Shown: positions 23,226 to 32,846, counted from the first letter of the stretch. The stretch: 64,000 bases of DNA from an uncultured Sulfitobacter sp. (GCF_947502895.1 NZ_CANNBM010000004.1:62001-126000), one strand, 5' to 3'. A program made the numbers and translations. The notes: generated by a model not told the origin, from the sequence alone.

Positions 23226-25502
23226 GTGGCTTCCCGAACACGGAATTTATGGATGGTTCGGCTGTCGCGTTTGCGGCGGCAGCGGCGTGTGCGCACGTTA
23301 ACGACGCTCGGATTGGTTGTATTGGGCCCGTTACTGGCCTTGGCGACCTATTTGGCGTTGGGGCCGCTCGATCAAGGCAGTACCGACACGCTACGGCTGA
23401 TTCTCCTGTTGGATCTGGTCTATATTCTGGCACTTGCGGCATTGGTCCTTGCGCAGGTTGCACGGCTTATTGCGGCGCGGCGCGCTAAATCCGCAGGTTC
23501 GCGCCTGCACCTGCGCCTGACGGGCGTTTTCGCGCTAATGGCGCTCATCCCGACAGTCTCGGTGGCGGTTTTTGCCGTTCTGACGATCAATGTGGGCATC
23601 GAGGGGTGGTTCTCCGAGCGGGTGCGCGTTGTGGTTGGCAACTCGCTTCTGGCAGCCGAGGCCTATGCACAAGAAGAGCGGGACGGTCTGCGCGATGATG
23701 CCATTGGCCTTGCGCGCAGCATTGACCGTGCGCGCCGGTCCGGCACCCGCCTTGGCGATAGCGAACTGCTGAGCGAGGGGCAAAGGCAGGTCCAGCGGGG
23801 CTTGCGCGAGGCCTATATGATAGACGGTACAGGTGAAATCCGCGCACGCGGCGACCGCTCGTATCTCTTTGACTATGACGTGCCGACTGCTGGCGAAATC
23901 GCCGCCGCGAACGAGGTGGACGTCCAGATCATCGAGGATTGGACCAACAACGAGTTTCGCGCGCTGGTGCGCCTGAACTCGTTCGTGGACCGTTTCCTAT
24001 ACATCAGTCGTGAAGTTGACGGCGAAATCCTGAGCCTTCTTGAAGAAACCCAAGAGACGATCCTGCTGTACCAGCAACTGGAGAGCGAACGCGGCAAGAT
24101 GCTGTTTGATTTTGGTCTGCTCTACCTTGCTTTCGCGGTGATCATTATTCTGGCGGCGGTCTGGCTTGGCCTGTGGTTTGCAGAACGTCTGTCAGGCCCT
24201 GTGGGCAGGCTGACGGGGGCCGCGCAACAGGTAGGTGCGGGTGATCTGGACGTGCAGGTGCGCGAGGATGATGGCGATGACGAGATCGCCGAGCTGGGCC
24301 GCTACTTTAACCAGATGACCAAACAGCTCAAAGGGCAGCGCAACACTTTGCTGGACAATACCCGCCAGATTGAGCGCCGCCGCCGCCTGTTTGATTCCGT
24401 GCTCAGTTCGGTGACTTCTGGTGTTGTAGGGCTTGATCCCGAGGGTCGGGTGACCTTTGTGAACCGATCTGCCATGCGTCTGCTGGATTGGGAAGAAGAC
24501 CAGCAATCACTTGCACTTACCGTTGCCGTGCCAGAGTTTGGACCTCTCTATGAGACGCTGACCACCACTGCGACCGAAGCCACCCAACAAGAAATAAAGG
24601 TGTCGCGCCAAGGGCGTATGGAGAACCTTCTTGTCCGAATGGCCACGCGGCGCACGGATGAGGGGCGGCTTGAGGGATACGTGGTGGCCTTTGATGACGT
24701 CACCGATCTGGTCAGCGCCCAGCGCATGGCCGCATGGGGCGACGTGGCCCGCCGTATTGCGCACGAGATCAAAAACCCGCTCACGCCAATCCAGCTGTCC
24801 GCAGAGCGGATCAAACGTAAATTTGGGCCCAAACTGGGTGAAGACAGCGACAGTCTGGAACAAATGACACGCGTTATCATCCGCCAGACAGGCGATCTAC
24901 GCCGTATCGTAGACGAGTTCAGCAAATTCGCCCGTATGCCAGAGCCTGAGCGCAAGCCGCAGGACCTTACGCAGTTGGTCCGCGACGCCGTTTTGCTGCA
25001 AAAGACGGGCAGGCCGGATATCAAACTCATATCTGACGTGCCCAAGTCCGAGTTCCCCGCGCTGATTGATGGCACAATGATTACACAGGCGTTGACGAAC
25101 CTAATCAAAAACGCAGGTGAGGCTATAGATACGCTTCGTGAAAAAGGCGCCCCTGATGATCTGGTGCCACAAGTGCAGGTCCAACTGTGCATCGCGGATG
25201 GCTCGGCGCATATTACCATCGCCGATAACGGCATCGGCTTGCCCGAAGACCGCGCCGCGTTGTTTGAGCCTTATGTAACCACCCGCAGCGAAGGCACGGG
25301 GCTGGGCCTGCCAATCGTCAAGAAAATTATCGAGGAACATGGCGGTAGCCTTGTTCTGTCTGATGCGCCTGTTTTCGATGGGCAATCACATTTTGGCGCT
25401 ATGGCAGAGATAACCCTGCCCATGGGGCTGGACGGCATGCAGGGCACCACCCCTGATCTGAATAAAGACCTGAGCACAGGCATTGAGGAGCAAAAACCAT
25501 GA
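23226..25502 (+). CDS. ntrY: Membrane sensor kinase NtrY
   Basis: Histidine kinase of the NtrYX system, linked to nitrogen, redox and envelope signals in alphaproteobacteria. The protein is about 758 aa with two or three N-terminal membrane helices, a periplasmic loop, another helix pair near residues 300-320, a HAMP region, a PAS domain and the kinase core, with His513 in AHEIKNPLTP and ATPase boxes NLIKNAGEAI and GTGLGLPIV. The start is uncertain: I choose GTG 23226 after GAGGG, giving MASRTRNLW; the frame is open back to 23142. Its stop overlaps ntrX as ATGA. Confidence 0.92.
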   Translation: MASRTRNLWMVRLSRLRRQRRVRTLTTLGLVVLGPLLALATYLALGPLDQGSTDTLRLILLLDLVYILALAALVLAQVARLIAARRAKSAGSRLHLRLTGVFALMALIPTVSVAVFAVLTINVGIEGWFSERVRVVVGNSLLAAEAYAQEERDGLRDDAIGLARSIDRARRSGTRLGDSELLSEGQRQVQRGLREAYMIDGTGEIRARGDRSYLFDYDVPTAGEIAAANEVDVQIIEDWTNNEFRALVRLNSFVDRFLYISREVDGEILSLLEETQETILLYQQLESERGKMLFDFGLLYLAFAVIIILAAVWLGLWFAERLSGPVGRLTGAAQQVGAGDLDVQVREDDGDDEIAELGRYFNQMTKQLKGQRNTLLDNTRQIERRRRLFDSVLSSVTSGVVGLDPEGRVTFVNRSAMRLLDWEEDQQSLALTVAVPEFGPLYETLTTTATEATQQEIKVSRQGRMENLLVRMATRRTDEGRLEGYVVAFDDVTDLVSAQRMAAWGDVARRIAHEIKNPLTPIQLSAERIKRKFGPKLGEDSDSLEQMTRVIIRQTGDLRRIVDEFSKFARMPEPERKPQDLTQLVRDAVLLQKTGRPDIKLISDVPKSEFPALIDGTMITQALTNLIKNAGEAIDTLREKGAPDDLVPQVQVQLCIADGSAHITIADNGIGLPEDRAALFEPYVTTRSEGTGLGLPIVKKIIEEHGGSLVLSDAPVFDGQSHFGAMAEITLPMGLDGMQGTTPDLNKDLSTGIEEQKP

Positions 25503-26896
25503 GTGATATTCTGATTGTAGATGATGAACGAGATATTCGCGAACTGATCTCGGATATTCTGGAAGACGAGGGATTTGCAACGCGCCTTGCCGGAAATTCG
25601 GACGATGCAATGGCCGCGGTTAACAAAGAGCCACCTGCGTTGATGATTCTCGATATCTGGCTCAAGGATAGCAAGATGGACGGGATCGATATCCTCAAGT
25701 CCGTCAAACGCGACAATCCTGATGTACCTGTCGTCATCATTTCGGGCCACGGAAATGTGGAAATTGCAGTCGCTGCGATCAAACAGGGTGCCTATGATTT
25801 CATTGAAAAACCGTTCAACATTGACCAGTTGATGGTGGTGATCCGCCGCGCAATGGAGACATCGCGCCTGCGCCGGGAAAACCTCACGCTCAAACGCAAA
25901 GACAGCTCCAATACCGAGATGATAGGGAATTCGGGGGCTTTCCGGACATTGGTCAGCCAGTTGGACAAAGTGACGAAATCAAATGGCCGCGTGATGCTGA
26001 CAGGCCCTGCTGGCGCGGGCAAAGAAGTGGCGGCACGCTATATCCATGCCAACTCAAACCGCGCATCTGCCCCGTTTGTGACAGTTAATTGCGCAGGCGT
26101 GGCCCCGGACCGTATGGAAGAAGTTCTGTTCGGTCGCGAAACGCCCGAGCGGGGCGTGGAGCCGGGGCTGCTTGAGCAGGGACATGGCGGTGTCGTCTAT
26201 TTCGACGAAGTGGCGGATATGCCGCTGGGCACCCAATCCAAAATACTCCGCGTGCTGGTGGACCAACAATTCACCCGTGTCGGTGGCAACGACAAAGTCC
26301 GCGTTGATCTGCGCGTTATTTCCAGTACCAACAAAGACCTCAGTGCCGAAATCGCGGCCGAGACTTTCCGCGAGGAGCTGTATCACCGCCTCAACGTGGT
26401 TCCGATTGCTGTGCCGTCATTGGCCGAGCGGCGCGAGGATATTCCGTTGCTCGCCGCCCATTTCATCGCCGAATTCAACAGCACCCAAGGTTTGCCGCAG
26501 CGCGAGATCACCGACGATGCCCAAGCTCTGATGCAGACAATGGTCTGGCCTGGAAACGTGCGACAGCTGAAGAACATGGTCGAACGGGTATTGATCCTTG
26601 GCGAAGGTACAGCCCCTATCGAGGCGCGTGAATTGCCGGGCGAAGAGGACCACAGCGAGGAAGAAGGGCGCGTCGTGCTTTCGGGAGCTATGGCAAGCCT
26701 GCCCCTACGCGAAGCCCGCGAGGCGTTCGAGCGCGAATATCTGCTGACCCAGATCAATCGCTTTGGTGGAAACATCAGCCGCACCGCGAATTTCGTCGGA
26801 ATGGAGCGGTCGGCTCTTCACCGCAAACTCAAAAGCCTTGGCGTAGTTACATCTGCGAAATCAGGTACCCGTGTGGCCCATGTAGACGAGGACTGA
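25499..26896 (+). CDS. ntrX: Response regulator NtrX lacking the GAFTGA loop
   Basis: A 465-aa partner of NtrY. Receiver domain with Asp52 (LDIWLKDSKMDG), AAA+ domain with the variant Walker A TGPAGAGKE, and a C-terminal Fis-type helix-turn-helix (ISRTANFVGMERSALHRKL). Where sigma54 activators have LFGHEKGAFTGA, this protein reads LFGRETPERGVEPG, so sigma54 contact is not expected. The altered Walker A (GPAGAGKE for GESGTGKE) is typical of the NtrX lineage. The gene ends the ntr operon and converges on the SnoaL-like gene. Confidence 0.94.
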   Translation: MSDILIVDDERDIRELISDILEDEGFATRLAGNSDDAMAAVNKEPPALMILDIWLKDSKMDGIDILKSVKRDNPDVPVVIISGHGNVEIAVAAIKQGAYDFIEKPFNIDQLMVVIRRAMETSRLRRENLTLKRKDSSNTEMIGNSGAFRTLVSQLDKVTKSNGRVMLTGPAGAGKEVAARYIHANSNRASAPFVTVNCAGVAPDRMEEVLFGRETPERGVEPGLLEQGHGGVVYFDEVADMPLGTQSKILRVLVDQQFTRVGGNDKVRVDLRVISSTNKDLSAEIAAETFREELYHRLNVVPIAVPSLAERREDIPLLAAHFIAEFNSTQGLPQREITDDAQALMQTMVWPGNVRQLKNMVERVLILGEGTAPIEARELPGEEDHSEEEGRVVLSGAMASLPLREAREAFEREYLLTQINRFGGNISRTANFVGMERSALHRKLKSLGVVTSAKSGTRVAHVDED

Positions 26897-26963
26897 GCAA
26901 CCAAGGGAAAACCGGCCCGGCGGCCTGTCGCTTTATTTTTCTTGGCCTTAAATCCTCCGGGGG

Positions 26964-26996
26964 TCCGCCCCCAAAGGGCGGATGGGGCAGAGCCCC
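26964..26996. terminator. Tandem GC hairpins between ntrX and the SnoaL-like gene
   Basis: Two adjacent stems, TCCGCCC / GGGCGGA (26964-26970 and 26976-26982) and GGGGC / GCCCC (26984-26988 and 26992-26996), lie in a 109-base gap between convergent genes. Upstream is a weaker GGCC stem at 26914-26925 followed by a T-rich stretch that could terminate ntrX. The tandem pair looks like the GC-rich repeat units scattered through many Rhodobacteraceae genomes. Confidence 0.55.
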
Positions 26997-27005
26997 TGCG
27001 CGCTC

Positions 27006-28022
27006 TCAATCCTCGGCAAGCTCGGCCAGCACATCCACCCCCTGCATTCTCAAAAAATGCAACATATCGATGAAGATCCAGTTCTCGGCGAGTTTGTCAC
27101 CATCACGGCGATAGATATCAATGACGCGCATGTCGGCTGGTGTTTCGCTGGCGGGTAGTCCCATAAAGCCGCCCGCGCTGATCAGGCTCAGATTTGGCCA
27201 GCCAAAGAATCCGCCATAATTGCCTTCAGCCAGACGCGCGACATGGCCGTTGAAAGTCCGCGTGCCGATACCACGGCGAAAAGGGCCTTGGTGCTGTTCG
27301 ATATAGCGGTCGATTGTGTAGGTCGCCCCGATCCCTTCAGGGCCCCACCACAGCATATCGTCATGCCAGTTTTCCAGCATTTCCTCGCGTGGCGTCCGCG
27401 CCTTCGGGTTTTCGTTGGCCGCATCAATGGCAAAGACCATCTTGTTGATCACATCTAGTGTTTTGTCGCCCTCGGCATCATCGCTTGCACCGTATAGTAA
27501 CCCGTCATGCGTACGTGGTCCCGGTTGCACCAGATGGGCAGCTGTTTGATCTGGGAAGCGCGTGATGCCGGCCTGCCGCATCAAGTGCAGCAGATCGCAA
27601 TACATTGCGGTTTCCACAATCCTGCCATCCGATACACGATTGAACTCGCAATAGCGCAACATGGCCAGCTTCGCTGTTGGGGGGATGTTAAGCATCGGGG
27701 CATCAAACAATCCCATGATATGCCCCATCGACACAACCCAGACGTCTTCACTGGGAGTGTTGTGGTTGTGGGCTGCAAAAAACACATCTTCGCGCCGTTG
27801 CGGCGCGGTAAATGCGCGCAGTAACGGCTGCCAGAACACTTCTGCCACAGCTTGAGGGCCGGTCTGGATATTCCACGGATGGAAGCCGCGCCAAAGACAG
27901 TCTGGCGACATCCGGTCTGCAAGAACCTGTGGCATGGTCTCGGCTGTGGCGGCCTCCATGGCTGCATAGTGGTCTTGGACCAGCAATTTTGCGGCGCTGA
28001 CAAGGGCGGTGTTCTGGGGCAT
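27006..28022 (-). CDS. Tandem SnoaL-like (NTF2-fold) protein
   Basis: A 338-aa soluble protein built from two NTF2/SnoaL-like halves. The first (about 15-160) contains CLWRGFHPWN and ends in VETAMYCDLLHLMRQAG. The second (about 200-338) contains MLWWGPEGIGATYTIDRYIEQHQGPFRRG and ends in NWIFIDMLHFLRMQGVDV. The parallel ...DLLHLMRQ and ...DMLHFLRM endings show the internal duplication. Some relatives are polyketide cyclases or hydratases, and others have unknown roles. It lies opposite to, and inside, the normally contiguous ntrX-trkA block, which points to a lineage-specific insertion. Confidence 0.75.
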   Translation of the reverse strand: MPQNTALVSAAKLLVQDHYAAMEAATAETMPQVLADRMSPDCLWRGFHPWNIQTGPQAVAEVFWQPLLRAFTAPQRREDVFFAAHNHNTPSEDVWVVSMGHIMGLFDAPMLNIPPTAKLAMLRYCEFNRVSDGRIVETAMYCDLLHLMRQAGITRFPDQTAAHLVQPGPRTHDGLLYGASDDAEGDKTLDVINKMVFAIDAANENPKARTPREEMLENWHDDMLWWGPEGIGATYTIDRYIEQHQGPFRRGIGTRTFNGHVARLAEGNYGGFFGWPNLSLISAGGFMGLPASETPADMRVIDIYRRDGDKLAENWIFIDMLHFLRMQGVDVLAELAED

Positions 28023-28120
28023 CTTGGTCCTGCTGTTTTTTGGTTACCGCTTCTGCGTAGCTTGCAAAAATCTCCCGTGCCAGCGGTATTTTGACAAAAG
28101 GTGTAACGCATCGCGCCTGT

Positions 28121-28146
28121 CCACAGCCCCGTTGCCCTGTGGGCAA
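28121..28146. promoter_or_regulatory. Overlapping alternative hairpins upstream of trkA
   Basis: CCACAG / CTGTGG (28121-28126 and 28137-28142) and TTGCCC / GGGCAA (28132-28137 and 28141-28146) share bases and cannot form together. They lie in the 237-base divergent region before trkA. This could be a protein operator or a switchable leader. Neither reading is proven. Confidence 0.35.
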
Positions 28147-28259
28147 TCCAGCCACATTTGAATTGACCACACCCATCGCATCTGCCAACCATACCGCTAT
28201 CAGGCAGGGGCGTGGTGGCAGCTGATGACAGCGCCCGCGCAGCAGGGGATTTCCACCAT

Positions 28260-29636
28260 ATGAAAGTCATCATTTGCGGCGCAGGGCAGGTCGGCTGGCA
28301 GATTGCACGTCACCTCTCGGGGGAGCGGAACGATGTTACTGTCGTCGACAGCAACGCCGATCTGGTGCGCCGCGCTACTGACACGCTGGATGTGCAGGGC
28401 GTGGCGGGGTTTGCCAGCTATCCCGATGTGCTCGATCGCGCTGGCGCGCGCGATGCAGATATGATCATCGCTGCTACCCATTCTGACGAAGTGAATATGG
28501 TGACCTGTCAGGTTGCCCACTCGGTCTTTGGCATTAACCGCAAGATTGCGCGGCTGCGCTCACAATCCTACCTCGATGCGATTTATTCCGATCTGTATCG
28601 CCGTGACCATCTCCCGATTGATGTGGTCATCAGCCCCGAGCGTGAAGTGGCCGCTGCCGCCCTGCAACGGCTTGCCGCGCCTGCTGCCTTTGATACCGAA
28701 CTGTTTATGGACGGGCATGCGCAACTGATGGGCATCACGCTGGATGCGGATAGCCCTGTGCTCAACACGCCGCTTCGCCAATTGACCGATCTCTTCTCGA
28801 CGTTGCGCGCCGTTGTCGTCGGCATCCGCCGTGACGGACGGCTGTTTGCGCCCGAACCCAAGGACCAGCTTTTTGCGGGCGATGATGCCTATATCTTTGT
28901 ACACCGCGACGACATCTCCCGTGCGATGGAGATATTTGGCAAGAAATCTTCCAGTCAGGACCGTGTGGTGCTGGTGGGCGGTGGCAATGTCGGCCTGTCT
29001 GTCGCACTCACGCTGGAGCGGCGTGCAAAGAGGATCCGCGCCAAGGTGATCGAGAAGAACCGCCACTGCGCCGAGCGTGCAGCAGAGGCACTGGAACGGA
29101 CGATTGTGCTGAACGGTGACGGTCTGGACGCCGCCCTGCTGGCTGAGGCAGGGATTGAGCGTGCAGATGCAATGCTGGCTGTCACAGATGACGACAAGAC
29201 CAACATGCTGGCCTGTGTACGCGCCCGCGCCGAAGGATGCCCCTATGTGATCGCGCTGATCAATGATCCGACACTTGTGCCGCTGATGCAGCCACTGGGG
29301 ATTGATGCCTATATCAATCCGCGTGCCACCACTGTCAGTTCGATCCTGCGTCACATCCGTCACGGGCGGGTGCGGGCCGTCTATTCCATCGGGGATGCAG
29401 AGGCCGAAGTGATCGAGGCCGAAGTCCTCTCGACCTCGCCTATGGCGGGTAAGAAAATCAACGAGATCGACTTTCCCGAAGGTGCGCTGGTGGGGGCCGT
29501 GCGCAAGGGTGACAAAATCATCCGCCCCATGGGCAACACCCGTATTGAAGAGGGCGATGTGATTGCTGTCTTTGTGCTGACCAAAGATGTCGCCCAGCTT
29601 GAACAGTTGATGCAAGTCTCTATCGACTTTTTCTGA
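28260..29636 (+). CDS. trkA: Trk potassium uptake regulatory protein TrkA
   Basis: Cytoplasmic NAD-binding gating subunit of the Trk K+ system. The 458-aa protein has two RCK modules, each beginning with a Rossmann motif: GAGQVGWQIA at residues 6-15 and GGGNVGLSVA near 240. Each is followed by an RCK-C domain. The start at 28260 (MKVIICGAGQVG) is the family N-terminus; an upstream extension is not. trkH follows after 16 bases. Confidence 0.95.
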   Translation: MKVIICGAGQVGWQIARHLSGERNDVTVVDSNADLVRRATDTLDVQGVAGFASYPDVLDRAGARDADMIIAATHSDEVNMVTCQVAHSVFGINRKIARLRSQSYLDAIYSDLYRRDHLPIDVVISPEREVAAAALQRLAAPAAFDTELFMDGHAQLMGITLDADSPVLNTPLRQLTDLFSTLRAVVVGIRRDGRLFAPEPKDQLFAGDDAYIFVHRDDISRAMEIFGKKSSSQDRVVLVGGGNVGLSVALTLERRAKRIRAKVIEKNRHCAERAAEALERTIVLNGDGLDAALLAEAGIERADAMLAVTDDDKTNMLACVRARAEGCPYVIALINDPTLVPLMQPLGIDAYINPRATTVSSILRHIRHGRVRAVYSIGDAEAEVIEAEVLSTSPMAGKKINEIDFPEGALVGAVRKGDKIIRPMGNTRIEEGDVIAVFVLTKDVAQLEQLMQVSIDFF

Positions 29637-29652
29637 CAAGAAGGGACCGCTC

Positions 29653-31185
29653 GTGCGGCGAAACAGCAGCTTACGATCCGATCTTTTGCAGCTGCCGCTG
29701 TTTTTGCTGATGTTCGGCATCGGCATGATGTCGATGTTTGTGCCTGCGATCTATGCTTTGCTTGCCGATAACCACAGCGCCAGTCAGGCATTTTTCTATG
29801 CGGGTTTGCTGGGAACGGTGACGTTCTTGCTGATTGGGGTCGCACATGCGGGCCGCACCCCGCGTCAAGGCGCACTGGGACCGCTGTTGTCGCTGTTTGC
29901 TGCATTTGTCTTTTTGCCCGCGGCCTTTGCCATACCCTTTGTCGAGGCATTGCCGACGACGCGCTTTTATAATGCCTATTTCGAGATGCTGAGCGCGCTT
30001 ACAACAACAGGTGCGACCCTGTTTGACGATCCTGCGCGTCTTAGTCCAACATTGCATTTGTGGCGCGCGCAGGTGGGCTGGATGGGCGGATTGCTGATGT
30101 GGGTGGCGGCGGTTGCTATCCTTGCGCCGCTGAACCTGGGCGGTTTTGAAGTAACGGCACAGGCAGAACCGGGCCGCCGTGAGACCGGGCTTTACAGCAC
30201 CGCACCCCTTAGTCCGCGCCGTCGCATCGGGCGTGCGCTGCAGGGGCTTGCGCCGCTTTATGGCGGGCTGACCCTGTTGCTATGGGTGCTGCTGGTTTTC
30301 GCGGGGGAAGAGCCGCTGGCGGCCCTGTGTCACGCGATGTCCGTGATGGCCACATCAGGGATATCTGCCACAGGCGGCATGGTCGGGTCAGGGGGTATCG
30401 TCGCAGAGGTGTTTATGGCGTTTTTCATGCTCTTTGCCTTGTCACGCCTCATGTTTTCATCTGACACGGTCACAGCAACCCAAGGCGGGCTGCGTACTGA
30501 CCCTGAATTCCGGATCGGTCTGGGCATTCTCGTTCTGGTGCCGACTGTCTTGTTTGCGCGGCATTTTCTGGGTGCTTTCGGGCTGAGCAGCGGTGATACG
30601 CTGTCAGGGGCGCTGATGGCACTGTGGGGATCGATATTTACAGTGCTGTCATTCCTGTCAACCACCGGCTTTGTCTCGGAATTCTGGAGCGAGACGCAAA
30701 GTTGGTCAGGGTTGCGTACGCCGGGTCTGATCCTTATGGGCCTTGCATTGGTTGGCGGCGGCGTTGCGACTACGGCTGGCGGTGTGAAACTGCTGCGCGT
30801 CTTTGCGCTTTACCGCAACGGCGTGCGCGAGATGGAGCAGCTCGTCCATCCTAACGCGGTATCGGGTGCGGGGGTTGCAGGCCGGCGGTTGCAATCGGGA
30901 GGCGCATTTATCGCATGGATTTTCTTTATGCTATTCGCGCTGTCGTTTGCAGCTGTGACCCTCGCTTTGACCTACGTCGGCGTTACTTTCGACGAAGCAT
31001 TGGTGCTGGCGATTGCCATGTTATCAACTACAGGACCGCTGACCGAATGGGGCGGCGAGGCGCCAATTGTGCTACTGTCGCTTAGCGATCCGGCCAAGGC
31101 AATTCTGGCAGCGGCAATGGTTTTGGGGCGCCTTGAGACGCTTGCGATTATTGCACTGCTCACTCCTGACCTGTGGCGTAGCTGA
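29653..31185 (+). CDS. trkH: Trk potassium uptake membrane protein TrkH
   Basis: Pore-forming K+ transport subunit with four membrane-pore-membrane repeats. The 510-aa protein carries the selectivity-filter-like turns ALTTTGATLF, MATSGISATGG, FLSTTGFV and LSTTGPLT at the expected spacing. The start is GTG at 29653 following AAGGGA. It works with TrkA encoded just upstream, and the order trkA-trkH-hfq-hflX is conserved in the group. Confidence 0.94.
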   Translation: MRRNSSLRSDLLQLPLFLLMFGIGMMSMFVPAIYALLADNHSASQAFFYAGLLGTVTFLLIGVAHAGRTPRQGALGPLLSLFAAFVFLPAAFAIPFVEALPTTRFYNAYFEMLSALTTTGATLFDDPARLSPTLHLWRAQVGWMGGLLMWVAAVAILAPLNLGGFEVTAQAEPGRRETGLYSTAPLSPRRRIGRALQGLAPLYGGLTLLLWVLLVFAGEEPLAALCHAMSVMATSGISATGGMVGSGGIVAEVFMAFFMLFALSRLMFSSDTVTATQGGLRTDPEFRIGLGILVLVPTVLFARHFLGAFGLSSGDTLSGALMALWGSIFTVLSFLSTTGFVSEFWSETQSWSGLRTPGLILMGLALVGGGVATTAGGVKLLRVFALYRNGVREMEQLVHPNAVSGAGVAGRRLQSGGAFIAWIFFMLFALSFAAVTLALTYVGVTFDEALVLAIAMLSTTGPLTEWGGEAPIVLLSLSDPAKAILAAAMVLGRLETLAIIALLTPDLWRS

Positions 31186-31281
31186 CACGCGCGGATGCGT
31201 GGCTGTGCAAATGCTTGATTTTGGGGGTGGAAACTTTACCTCACCCGCTTCATAGTCAGGTTCGGACAGGCCGTGAGCGGC

Positions 31282-31310
31282 GAAAGACAAGAAAAAACGA
31301 AAGAACAAAC
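31282..31310 (+). promoter_or_regulatory. A-rich leader immediately before hfq
   Basis: A 29-base purine-rich run of A, G and scattered C directly precedes the hfq ATG in place of a clear Shine-Dalgarno. It contains several A-R-N triplets, including three in a row, resembling the RNA bound by the distal face of Hfq. It may be an autoregulatory site; this is inference. Confidence 0.4.
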
Positions 31311-31311
31311 T

Positions 31312-31551
31312 ATGGCGTCTGACAGACAGAACCTTCAGGATGCGTTCCTGAACCACGTACGCAAGACCAAAGTACCGGTCACTATTTTCCTGATCAACGG
31401 GGTCAAGCTGCAAGGCGTGATCACATGGTTTGACAATTTCTGCGTTCTGCTGCGCCGCGATGGTCAGTCGCAGCTTGTTTACAAGCACGCGATTTCGACA
31501 ATCATGCCAAGCCAGCCGATCAGCCTGTATGAGGGCGAAGACGCTTCTTGA
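31312..31551 (+). CDS. hfq: RNA chaperone Hfq
   Basis: Hexameric Sm-fold protein that pairs small RNAs with mRNAs. The 79-aa protein opens with [16 protein letters not shown], has the Sm1 core [17 protein letters not shown] and the Sm2 signature [10 protein letters not shown], and a short acidic tail as in other alphaproteobacteria. The ATG at 31312 gives the family N-terminus; a GTG at 31273 would add 13 residues unlike other Hfq proteins. Its stop overlaps the hflX start (TTGA). Confidence 0.96.
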
Positions 31552-32846
31552 GCAAAGCGCAATTCCAGATTGACGAGACAGACGGCCCCGCGAAAACACG
31601 CGCATGGGTCCTGCACCCTGACATCCGCACCAATTCAGACCGCCGCAGCCCCGAGCCAGCACTGGCCGAGGCAGTAGCCCTTGCCGAAGCTCTTCCGGGG
31701 TTGGAGGTTGTGGGCGCGCATGTGGTGCAACTGCGCAGTGTGAGCGCCGGCCAGCTGTTTGGCAAAGGCAAGATCGAAGACACCCGCCAGTTGATCGAAG
31801 AAAACGAAGTCGAGCTGGTACTGGTTGATGGCCCGCTGACGCCTGTGCAGCAGCGTAATCTGGAGAAAATCTGGAATGTAAAAATTCTGGACCGGACAGG
31901 GCTTATCCTGGAGATTTTCAGTGACCGTGCCGCAACGCGAGAAGGCGTGTTACAGGTAGAGATGGCCGCGCTCAACTATCAGCGCACCCGTCTGGTCCGC
32001 GCGTGGACCCACCTTGAGCGCCAGCGCGGTGGTCTTGGGTTTGTCGGCGGACCGGGCGAGACGCAGATCGAGGCGGACCGTCGTGCCATTGACGAGCAAT
32101 TGGTGCGCCTCGCGCGGCAGTTGGAAAAGGTCGTCAAAACCCGCGCGCTTCACCGCGCTGCACGGGCCAAAGTCCCTTATCCGATTGTGGCGCTTGTCGG
32201 CTATACCAACGCTGGAAAATCCACGCTGTTCAACCGCCTTACAGGGGCAGATGTCATGGCCAAGGACATGTTGTTTGCCACACTAGACCCGACGATGCGC
32301 AGTCTCGAACTGTTGGACGGTCCAGAGATTATTCTCAGCGATACGGTCGGATTTATTTCCGATTTGCCGACCGAGCTTGTTGCCGCGTTCCGTGCCACAC
32401 TCGAAGAGGTTTTGGCAGCCGATATTGTGCTTCATGTGCGCGATATCAGCCATGCAGAAACCGAAGAGCAAGCGCGCGATGTACGCGATATTCTCACGTC
32501 ACTCGGCGTTCCCAAAGACACACGTACCTTCGAAGTCTGGAATAAGCTGGATCTGCTGCCACAGGACGCGGCTGATGCAAAACGCGAGCGTGCGGCCCGT
32601 GACGATTCTGTCATGGCTATTTCTGCTGTGACAGGCGAGGGGCTAGAGGCATTGCAAACTGTTGTGGCCGAGGCGTTGCAAGGGGCGTTGCGGACCGCAG
32701 ACCTTAGCTTGAGCTTTGCCGAGGGACGCAAACGTGCGTGGCTTTTTGATCAAGACGTTGTGGTGCAAGAAGAGCAGACCGAAGAAGGGTTTGATTTGAC
32801 GGTGCGGTGGTCTGCTGATGTTGAAGCGGCATTCCAGCGTTTGTAA
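31548..32846 (+). CDS. hflX: GTPase HflX
   Basis: Ribosome-associated GTPase that splits stalled or stressed 70S ribosomes. The 432-aa protein has the N-terminal HflX domain ([21 protein letters not shown]), the glycine-rich linker [13 protein letters not shown] and a TRAFAC GTPase domain with G1 [10 protein letters not shown]3 DTVGF and G4 NKLD. The start is TTG at 31548, overlapping the hfq stop by 4 bases, so translation is probably coupled. A stable hairpin spans the stop codon. Confidence 0.94.

Noticed and set aside
28560..29726. Minus-strand open frame of 388 codons across trkA
   Set aside because: Antisense shadow of trkA, whose Rossmann motifs, start and conserved order are clear. 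The shadow protein is rich in His/Gln and matches no family I know.
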